Source: Catalinimonas alkaloidigena
GTDB taxonomy: Bacteria > Bacteroidota > Bacteroidia > Cytophagales > Flexibacteraceae
Reading direction: 5' to 3'
DNA length: 64,000 nt
Assembly (NCBI RefSeq): GCF_900100765.1
Contig: NZ_FNFO01000014.1
Span: forward strand, 62,001-126,000
In this document: positions 34,028 through 40,574 of the stretch, in pieces
Layout: each line of letters starts with the position of its first letter
Numbering within the stretch: the first letter of the stretch is position 1
Translations under genes and position numbers: made by a program
Notes under the pieces: model-generated
Told to the model about the DNA's origin: nothing
The model's database searches: none
The model's input: the letters and a program-made list of their open reading frames with translations, nothing else

Positions 34028-35509
34028 ATGAAAAAACAATTCCTTTTTTGCCTTCTGCTGCTTTTCCCGGCCAGTCTGTACGCCCAGATCACGATCAACG
34101 GGACCAGCTATGCCACCCTCTCCGAAGCCATTGGTGCATCGGTCAGCGGCGACGTCATCGAAATTGCCGGCACCGTCTCGTTAGAGGAGCAGGTGGGACT
34201 GGCCCATGCCAGCGGCATCCGCACGTTCCGGGGTACGACACCCGGCGCCCGCATTACCCTGGCCGATGGGGCGCGCTTTGTACTGGAAGCCGCCGGCGAA
34301 ACCGTATTCGAAAATCTGACGCTGGTCGGGGCCGAGCTGGAGAACGAAGACTGGGGCGCTATGTTTACCCTTTTCAACGGACCGACCCTGATCCTGCGCA
34401 GCGATACGCTGCGAGGTGCTAAATCCCTGGCACACGCCGGCGCCATCCGTGTTACCAGCGGTGCAACGTTAGAAGCCTACAACACGGTGTTTATGGAGAA
34501 CGAATCCAGCCAGAACGGCGGTGTGGCCTTCATCGAAACCAACAACACGACCACCATCTTTGAAGGATGCGTGTTTATGAATAATAAATGCGGCGTTTTC
34601 AATCCGGATGCGAAGGGGGGCGCGCTGTTCTACGCGCAGGGCGCAAACGAAGGCGAGCAGATCCTTGAGAACTGCGCCTTCATTCAGAACGAAAGCGAAA
34701 ACCACGGTGGGGCGATTGGACTGGAGACGGTCTCGCCGCAAGTGATCAACTGTACCTTTTCAGAAAACTCGGCGTTCGACAACGGAGGCGCCATCTGGAT
34801 GTGGAACGGGGCAGGAGAGTCGACCACCACGCTGGTCAACTGCACATTTGTGGGCAACACTGCCGCCAACGGGGGGGCGCTTTTCCTGAATCAGGCCGAA
34901 TCACAGTACAACGTGATGAATTCCGTCTTCGTAGACAACGGCGACGCTCCTATTGCGACCGGCACTGCCCCCGCTACCATCTCAGTGCGCAACTCCTACT
35001 ATGCCCCCCTGATGGAAGGGTTGACGGAGGCCACCGGCGCCACCACCAACCTGCACACCGGGGACGTACACCTGGCCGACATCGATCCGGCAGCGGGGGT
35101 GGTCTGGTACGACATTACGTCGGAGCAAAGCGTGCTGGTGGGGCTTGGAAGTGCTGCCTTGCTGAAGCCGTACAGCAAGAAAGACCAGATTGGGCGCGAC
35201 AGGGACCTGAACGCCCCTTCGATTACGGCGGGTGCCATTGAGTATACCGATACACCTACGGCCCTTTCGGATCGCTACCAGTCGATCCAACACAGAATTT
35301 ATCCGAATCCGACGACCGATTGCCTTGTTCTGAACGCCACGGAGCCGGGGGAGGTTGCGATCTACAGCCTAACGGGAAGGCTGATGGCCCGACAAGAGAT
35401 GGTAAGGGGAGAAAATAGAATCGCGACATCTCACCTGACTCAAAGCGTCTATATCATCAAAAGTACCAGCCGTGAAGGCATTGGCTATGCGCGCTTTGTG
35501 AAGCAGTAG
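34028..35509 (+). CDS. Right-handed parallel beta-helix protein with T9SS domain
   Basis: This 493-residue protein has a signal peptide ending SLYAQ. Short repeated coils rich in GGAI/GGAL (NHGGAIGLET, FDNGGAIWMWN, AANGGALFLNQ) describe a pectate-lyase-like beta-helix over about 30-400. The C-terminus (about 420-493; YPNPTTDCLVLNATEPGEV) is a T9SS sorting domain. Such proteins are polysaccharide lyases, hydrolases or adhesins; no catalytic residues could be identified. It is the last gene of locus 2, 75 bases after the GH43 gene, and is followed by a strong hairpin. Confidence 0.85.
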   Translation: MKKQFLFCLLLLFPASLYAQITINGTSYATLSEAIGASVSGDVIEIAGTVSLEEQVGLAHASGIRTFRGTTPGARITLADGARFVLEAAGETVFENLTLVGAELENEDWGAMFTLFNGPTLILRSDTLRGAKSLAHAGAIRVTSGATLEAYNTVFMENESSQNGGVAFIETNNTTTIFEGCVFMNNKCGVFNPDAKGGALFYAQGANEGEQILENCAFIQNESENHGGAIGLETVSPQVINCTFSENSAFDNGGAIWMWNGAGESTTTLVNCTFVGNTAANGGALFLNQAESQYNVMNSVFVDNGDAPIATGTAPATISVRNSYYAPLMEGLTEATGATTNLHTGDVHLADIDPAAGVVWYDITSEQSVLVGLGSAALLKPYSKKDQIGRDRDLNAPSITAGAIEYTDTPTALSDRYQSIQHRIYPNPTTDCLVLNATEPGEVAIYSLTGRLMARQEMVRGENRIATSHLTQSVYIIKSTSREGIGYARFVKQ

Positions 35510-35559
35510 CGCTGCCTAAACAAGTTCTTCAGACAAACGCAGCGTGGATTGTTGAGTGA

Positions 35560-35598
35560 CCAAAGGCCTGCCCCAACTTAATGGGAGCAGGCCTTTGG
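35560..35598 (+). terminator. Strong hairpin at the end of locus 2
   Basis: CCAAAGGCCTGC with CCCA pairs with TGGG and GCAGGCCTTTGG (one bulged A) around loop ACTTAA. There is no T run after it, but stem length and position after the last gene favour a terminator. Confidence 0.7.
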
Positions 35599-35917
35599 CG
35601 TATAAGCGGCTGCACGTACACGGCTGCAGCCAAGTACTACCGCTTGCTCTAGCAATTGGCATATGCATGACAGCAAAAGCATGGGTTGAACCAAAGAGTT
35701 AGGTAGCATGTGATCTTCGTTCGCGCTACAGGAGGGGATATGGGCGGTAACCAGTGATTGGTACCGAGCCTGGCAAAATCCGAGAAAAGAGTGGGAAATA
35801 GCTTACTCTTGTTCGCGTAATTCCGGCAAGCCTTAAGTAAGGTTTATGAAGAATAGCTCGATTCTACTTCTAATTTCTACCCTATCTTCACGATTGCAAA
35901 CGTCGGTCATCTCTATA

Positions 35918-35932
35918 GTATACCGCGTATAC
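35918..35932. promoter_or_regulatory. Palindrome upstream of the GloVer-repeat gene
   Basis: GTATACCGCGTATAC consists of two GTATAC arms around CGC, 28 bases before the chosen ATG at 35960. It may be an operator; no regulator can be assigned. Confidence 0.3.
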
Positions 35933-35959
35933 CCTTCCTGTAACCCTATCCTAGATCTA

Positions 35960-37375
35960 ATGGCCTACCGTTACTTCATTTGTTTTTGGGTTCTGTTTCT
36001 TATTAGTCTTTCGCTTTCAGCACAACCTGTCATTTGGGGTACCACAACTAGTGAAGCACTGGATAGGAGTAATGCGGATGGTATTCTTTTCAGGATTGAT
36101 CCGCAAGGCGCTCCTCAAACCCTGTATAGTTTTCGTGGGGTCTCTGATGGAAAGACGCCGAGGCAGCTTATCAAAGGCAGCGATGGCCTCCTGTACGGCA
36201 CATGTTCCGCAGGGGGGAATAACTTTGGCGGAACGTTGTTCAGCATAAGTCCGGATGGCACAGCATTCCAGGTGCTGCGTCACCTGAATTTTTCAACCGA
36301 CGGCGTTTACCCCCAAGCGGGGCTCACCGAAGACAGCCATGGCTTTTTTTATGGCACCTGCTATGGAGGAGGCAGCCAACAGGCAGGAACGGTGTTTACC
36401 CTGAATGCGGACGGGAGCCAGTTCCGAGTGCTTCGGCATCTGGACGAAAATCTCGACGGCGCCCGCCCCTTTGCCGGATTACTAAAGGGTAGCAATGGGT
36501 TCTTCTACGGAACATGTTCCGGTGGCGGTAGTAAACTTGGTGGTACACTATTTAAGATAAATGAGGATGGGCAAGGATTTCAAGTAATACATCATTTGCA
36601 GTCGTCTACGGACGGAAGTGGTCCGCAAGCGGGTCTGATCGAAGGCAGGGACGGTTATCTTTACGGTACCTGTTCGAAGGGAGGGAAACACAACGGGGGG
36701 ACTATTTTTAAACTCCGTACCGATGGGCAAGAATTTCAAGTGTTGCGTCACTTACAAGCCACACTGGATGGAATTCAACCTGAAGCCGAACTCATCGAGG
36801 GCCAAAATGGCTTGCTCTACGGTACCTGTTCCAAGGGGGGCAACCATGGCAATGGAACCGTATTCAGCATAAGTTCCAATGGTGATAGCTTTCAAGTATT
36901 GCACCATTTAAATCTTGTCACCGATGGTGGTTTTCCAGAAACAGCATTACAAGAAGGTAGCGATGGGTTTCTCTATGGCACCTGCTCTATAGGAGGGGAT
37001 CAAGATAGAGGTACGTTGTTCAGCCTAAGTACCGAGGGCGATTTTACCAAGTTCTTAGACTTTGGAGAAGCGGGAAGTCACCCTGGCCCAATTTTGATCG
37101 GTGACCTACCAACCCCCATCGCCAAGCAGGTAATACCTCCGGTATTTTTGAAAGTTCACCCCAATCCCACCAGAGGAGGGCTAACGATAGAAGCCAAGAC
37201 GAACATTCAGCAAATTCGTCTGCGCAATCCGCTGGGGCAAGTGCTGAGAGAATGGCATTATAACGATCCAAGTTATATACGAACGGTAGACCTCACCTCA
37301 CAGTCTTCTGGACTGTATTTCCTGGAAGTGGATGTAGGCGGGCAGCATTGTGCTCTTCGTGTGGGTAAGCCTTAA
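35960..37375 (+). CDS. GloVer-repeat protein with T9SS sorting domain
   Basis: This 471-residue protein starts at ATG 35960, directly before a signal peptide (ends SLSAQ); an upstream ATG at 35846 would add 38 residues without signal character. Six tandem repeats of about 50 residues carry the motif YGTCSxGG followed by GGTLF and FQVLRHL, the tandem-repeat family named after Gloeobacter and Verrucomicrobia (GloVer), probably a beta-propeller. The C-terminus (about 395-471; VHPNPTRGGLTIEA) is a T9SS sorting domain. Function of the family is unknown. The gene is AT-richer than its neighbours and stands alone between two glycan loci, which fits separate acquisition. Confidence 0.85.
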   Translation: MAYRYFICFWVLFLISLSLSAQPVIWGTTTSEALDRSNADGILFRIDPQGAPQTLYSFRGVSDGKTPRQLIKGSDGLLYGTCSAGGNNFGGTLFSISPDGTAFQVLRHLNFSTDGVYPQAGLTEDSHGFFYGTCYGGGSQQAGTVFTLNADGSQFRVLRHLDENLDGARPFAGLLKGSNGFFYGTCSGGGSKLGGTLFKINEDGQGFQVIHHLQSSTDGSGPQAGLIEGRDGYLYGTCSKGGKHNGGTIFKLRTDGQEFQVLRHLQATLDGIQPEAELIEGQNGLLYGTCSKGGNHGNGTVFSISSNGDSFQVLHHLNLVTDGGFPETALQEGSDGFLYGTCSIGGDQDRGTLFSLSTEGDFTKFLDFGEAGSHPGPILIGDLPTPIAKQVIPPVFLKVHPNPTRGGLTIEAKTNIQQIRLRNPLGQVLREWHYNDPSYIRTVDLTSQSSGLYFLEVDVGGQHCALRVGKP

Positions 37376-37394
37376 CACTATTTATTATTGAAGT

Positions 37395-37408
37395 CTATAC
37401 ATGTATAG
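37395..37408. promoter_or_regulatory. Perfect 14-bp palindrome CTATACATGTATAG
   Basis: The palindrome overlaps GTCTATAC (37393-37400), which fits the HutC-type GntR half-site pattern GTMTAKAC. It lies 20 bases after the GloVer stop codon and about 340 bases before the GntR gene, so it could be a distal operator or simply a small hairpin. Confidence 0.3.
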
Positions 37409-37700
37409 CTGAAGTGCTTAATACTTCTTCCGCAATTGCGCTTCGATTCTTTTCTTAACGTGTATTCCGTCTGTATAATTCGGTCTGCCGATACTACCGC
37501 ACAAAAGAGAAAGATTACGTTCCCTAACGGCTGTCGACTTATATATTCCATCAGCATGCGGCCGGTTAGTTAGAGGTCCTGTTGCCCTCTAGGATGTTCA
37601 TTGTGCAATTTTTGTACTAGCGGCAACACCCTTTATTTTGTTCGCTTCAAGTATTGTTGGCTAACTAGTTGTGAAAGCCAATTAGACTTTATACATTACG

Positions 37701-37716
37701 CTATGTTTGAACATAG
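37701..37716. promoter_or_regulatory. Operator of the GntR regulator gene, overlapping a -7-like element
   Basis: CTATGTTTGAACATAG has 7-base arms around TG. Its core ATGTTTGAACAT (37703-37714) is the exact reverse complement of the site at 43044-43055 before the mannan susC gene. TATGTTTG at 37702-37709 matches the Bacteroidota -7 consensus TAnnTTTG. Placement 30 bases before the start suggests autoregulation. Confidence 0.6.
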
Positions 37717-37746
37717 GTACAAGGTTCTGGATTAGCGTTAATCACA

Positions 37747-38469
37747 TTGGAGTACAAGATAGATCATCAGAGTCCGGTTCCACTGCATTTACAAGTGGAA
37801 GAATTGTTGCGGAAGCTCATAGAGCAGCCAGAGTATAAAAATGGCGCATTTTTGCCCAAAGAGATTGAGCTCTCCAAGCTATTGGGGATCTCTCGCAACA
37901 CGATCAGACAAGCGGCTAACAAGCTGGAATATGAGGGATTGATCCACCGGAAAAAGGGAGTGGGTACCAAAGTCGCCTCTAAAGAGATCAGCACCAGCCT
38001 GAGCGAATGGCACAGTTTTACACAGGAAATGAATTCGAAAGGCATTCCCTTCAAGAATCTGGAGATTGCCGTAAGTTGGGTGAAGGTCGAGAAAAAGATT
38101 GCCAATTTTTTAAACATTGATCCCGATACCAAGGTCTTAAAGCTATCCCGACTGAAAGGGACGGAAGAGCCGATGGTCTATTTCGAAAGCTTCTTTCAAC
38201 CACGCATCGGCCTGACGGGAGAAGAAGACTTTAGCAGACCTTTGTACGAGATTCTAGAGTTGGATTACCATTCCGTTCCGGCGATCTCCCGAGAAGAGAT
38301 TCGGGCCGGACTAGCGGGGCCTTTTGCCAACCTACTTACGATTAAGAAAGAAGACCCCATTCTGATTCGGGAGCGATTTGTGTCAGATCCGGGTCGTCGC
38401 CCTTTGGAGTACAATGTAGGGTACTACCGAAACGATATGTTTGCTTACACCATCGAAATCACCCGTTAG
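37747..38469 (+). CDS. GntR/HutC-family transcriptional regulator (mannan locus)
   Basis: This 240-residue protein has an N-terminal winged helix (about 8-75; PLHLQVEELLRKLIEQPEY, then LLGISRNTIRQAANKLEYEGLI) and a UTRA effector domain (about 95-235; VYFESFFQPRIGL, PILIRERFVSDPGRRPLEYN) of the HutC type, which usually binds sugar phosphates or similar small molecules. The start is TTG at 37747: a stop codon lies in frame at 37714-37716 and no ATG occurs between it and the conserved helix. It is the first gene of the mannan cluster, five bases before the ROK gene. It probably controls the cluster through the shared site seen before its own gene and before the susC gene. Confidence 0.9.
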   Translation: MEYKIDHQSPVPLHLQVEELLRKLIEQPEYKNGAFLPKEIELSKLLGISRNTIRQAANKLEYEGLIHRKKGVGTKVASKEISTSLSEWHSFTQEMNSKGIPFKNLEIAVSWVKVEKKIANFLNIDPDTKVLKLSRLKGTEEPMVYFESFFQPRIGLTGEEDFSRPLYEILELDYHSVPAISREEIRAGLAGPFANLLTIKKEDPILIRERFVSDPGRRPLEYNVGYYRNDMFAYTIEITR

Positions 38470-38473
38470 TATC

Positions 38474-39394
38474 ATGAGAAGTATCGGTGTGGACATAGGA
38501 GGAAGTCATGTCTCCTCATGTATGTATGAACATTTGGACAAAACACTCTTGCCGGAAACGCATGTGACGCTCCCGGTTCATCCTCAGGCTTCCCGAGAAA
38601 CGATTCTGGCTACCTGGGCCGCCGCCATCCGTCAAACGAGCGCGTCTTTGCACCTTCCTTTTCAAGGCGTAGGCATCGCCATGCCCGGCCCCTTTGATTA
38701 TTACCACGGCATCGGACTGTTTCAGGGGGTTTGCAAGTACGAATCCCTCTACCAGGCGAACATCCGGGAAGAGCTGTCCGGAAGGCTCAACCTGCCTGGG
38801 CAGCGCGTTCGCTTTATCAATGATGCTACTGCATTTTCAATCGCCGAGGCCCGGGTCGGAAAGACCCGTCATTACGCACGTCACGTGGCGCTCACCTTGG
38901 GTACCGGCCTGGGAGCTTCCTTTCTGATCGATGGCACCCCCATTATTCAGGGCGAGCAAGTCCCACCAGGAGGGTACCTATACGACAAGAGGCACGGCGA
39001 CGCGCTGGCCGATGATGTCTTTTCTTCCAGAGGACTGGTACAAAAATACTTCGAGCTTTCGGGCCACCGCGTAGAGGGGGTGTTGGCCATTTGCCAGCGT
39101 ATCCCTACCGATCAGCCGGCGATACAGACATTTGAGTGGTTCGGTCGCGAATTAGGCCGGTTTTTAACCCCTTTTCTCACCAGATTCAGGGCTGATGTGT
39201 TGATTATTGGCGGCAACATCGCGAAAGCCCATCCCTATTTTTTAGCTACGCTGACCGCTCACTTGCCGGAGGTAGCGATTCATATTTCGACGTTCGGAGA
39301 AGACTCCGCCATGCTGGGCGCTGCGCTGCTGTTGGACGATACCTATTATGAAGCCTTAGCAACACCGTATTACGCCGCGTTGAAAACGATATAA
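38474..39394 (+). CDS. ROK-family sugar kinase (candidate mannokinase)
   Basis: This 306-residue cytoplasmic protein has an N-terminal phosphate-binding motif (GVDIGGSHVSSCMYE), the catalytic region INDATAFSIAEA and the second nucleotide motif LTLGTGLGASFLIDG. The Cys-rich zinc motif of many ROK proteins is absent, as in some kinases of this family. The start is ATG 38474, five bases after the regulator stop. Its place between a GntR regulator and a sugar permease, in a cluster that also encodes mannose-6-phosphate isomerase, makes phosphorylation of mannose the best guess; other hexoses are possible. Confidence 0.85.
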   Translation: MRSIGVDIGGSHVSSCMYEHLDKTLLPETHVTLPVHPQASRETILATWAAAIRQTSASLHLPFQGVGIAMPGPFDYYHGIGLFQGVCKYESLYQANIREELSGRLNLPGQRVRFINDATAFSIAEARVGKTRHYARHVALTLGTGLGASFLIDGTPIIQGEQVPPGGYLYDKRHGDALADDVFSSRGLVQKYFELSGHRVEGVLAICQRIPTDQPAIQTFEWFGRELGRFLTPFLTRFRADVLIIGGNIAKAHPYFLATLTAHLPEVAIHISTFGEDSAMLGAALLLDDTYYEALATPYYAALKTI

Positions 39395-39405
39395 CACCTC
39401 AGGGA

Positions 39406-40566
39406 ATGCTGACCATCGAACCCACCTCTCATCCGATACGCAAAACCTTGCCTGTGTTGATGTGCTACATCGCCATGGGTTTTGTCGACATCGTCGGCGT
39501 CTCCACGGGGTATGCCCAACGTGATTTCAACCTCTCGCCCGAACTGGCGCAACTGATCCCTTCCATGGTGTTTGTGTGGTTTTTTGTGTTGTCGGTTCCG
39601 GTCGCGGTTTTTCAGCATCACCTGGGCAAACGAAAGGCTCTAATCCTGGGGGTGATGGCCACGGCCGTGGGGATGTTTCTGCCGTTTCTGCACTACTCGT
39701 ATACCACGCTACTCTTTTCGTTTCTGCTGCTGGGCGTCGGCAATACAATCATCCAGGTCGCTTCGAATCCGCTTTTGAAAGAGGTGGTTGCCACGCACAG
39801 GTTTTCCAGTTACATGAGTTTATCGCAGTTTGTCAAAGCGATCAGTTCGTTGCTGGGTCCAGTGATTGTCACCCTGATGGTGGCGCAATTTGGAAACTGG
39901 AAACTGGTGTTTTTCGTCTACGGCGTGGTATCGGTGGCGTTGGGCATGTGGCTGCTCCTTACCCCCATACCAGAGACGCAAACTGAGGTAAGCGCTTCGT
40001 TCAGATCCAGTCTCCTCCTGCTGAAAAACCCGTTGGTGCTTTTCATGACCCTTTCCATCTTTCTGATCGTGGGGCTGGATGTGGGCATGAACACGAATAT
40101 CCAAAACTTACTGGTCGAGAAGTTTGGCCTCTCGCTGGAGAAAGCCTCTTTAGGAATCAGCGTGTATTTCTTTGCGTTGATGATCAGCCGCTTCGCAGGG
40201 GCGATGCTGCTCGTCAAGCTAGACAATGCAAGGTTTCTGAACTGGTCTGCGGTGCTGACTGCCCTGAGTGTCCTCTTCTTGATGTGTGCCCCCACCTCCG
40301 GCTTGGCCATGGCCAGCATCGTACTGATGGGCATTTTTTCGGGAAACCTGTTTCCGCTGGTGTTCTCGCTCACGCTCAACCGAATGCCTGCCCGAGCCAA
40401 TGAAATTTCCGGCTTAATGACCATGGCGGTGGTCGGAGGCGCGGTCATCCCACCGGTGATGGGCCTTATCAACCAAGCGTTTGGCGTTTCAGCAAGCTTT
40501 GTCGTGCTGCTGATCTGTGCGCTCTATGTTTTCAGTACCACGTATTTGTTTAAAAAAACAACCTAA
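39406..40566 (+). CDS. MFS sugar permease, FHS (fucose/glucose permease) type
   Basis: This 386-residue inner membrane protein shows about 12 hydrophobic segments. The N-terminal sequence (IAMGFVDIVGVSTGYAQRDFNLS), the GKRKALILG loop between helices 2 and 3, and the helix-4/5 region (GVGNTIIQVASNPLL) match the FucP/GlcP branch of the major facilitator family. It would import a monosaccharide with protons, most likely the mannose released by the GH92 and GH76 enzymes. It lies 11 bases after the ROK kinase gene and eight bases before the GH92 gene. Confidence 0.9.
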   Translation: MLTIEPTSHPIRKTLPVLMCYIAMGFVDIVGVSTGYAQRDFNLSPELAQLIPSMVFVWFFVLSVPVAVFQHHLGKRKALILGVMATAVGMFLPFLHYSYTTLLFSFLLLGVGNTIIQVASNPLLKEVVATHRFSSYMSLSQFVKAISSLLGPVIVTLMVAQFGNWKLVFFVYGVVSVALGMWLLLTPIPETQTEVSASFRSSLLLLKNPLVLFMTLSIFLIVGLDVGMNTNIQNLLVEKFGLSLEKASLGISVYFFALMISRFAGAMLLVKLDNARFLNWSAVLTALSVLFLMCAPTSGLAMASIVLMGIFSGNLFPLVFSLTLNRMPARANEISGLMTMAVVGGAVIPPVMGLINQAFGVSASFVVLLICALYVFSTTYLFKKTT

Positions 40567-40574
40567 AGAACCCC

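Larger units (their letters stand above)
35510..35959. other. AT-richer intergenic region with hairpins
   Basis: About 450 bases hold the hairpin at 35560-35598, a second hairpin GGCTGCA/TGCAGCC (35608-35631), an imperfect repeat near 35744-35765, and the palindrome at 35918-35932 just before the GloVer gene. No gene is recognised. Base composition shifts clearly toward A+T from about 35600 onward. Confidence 0.45.
37376..37746. other. Intergenic region upstream of the GntR regulator
   Basis: About 370 AT-rich bases hold a perfect 14-base palindrome (37395-37408) near the end of the GloVer gene and the operator/promoter region at 37701-37716 next to the regulator start. No gene is seen between them. 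Confidence 0.45.
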
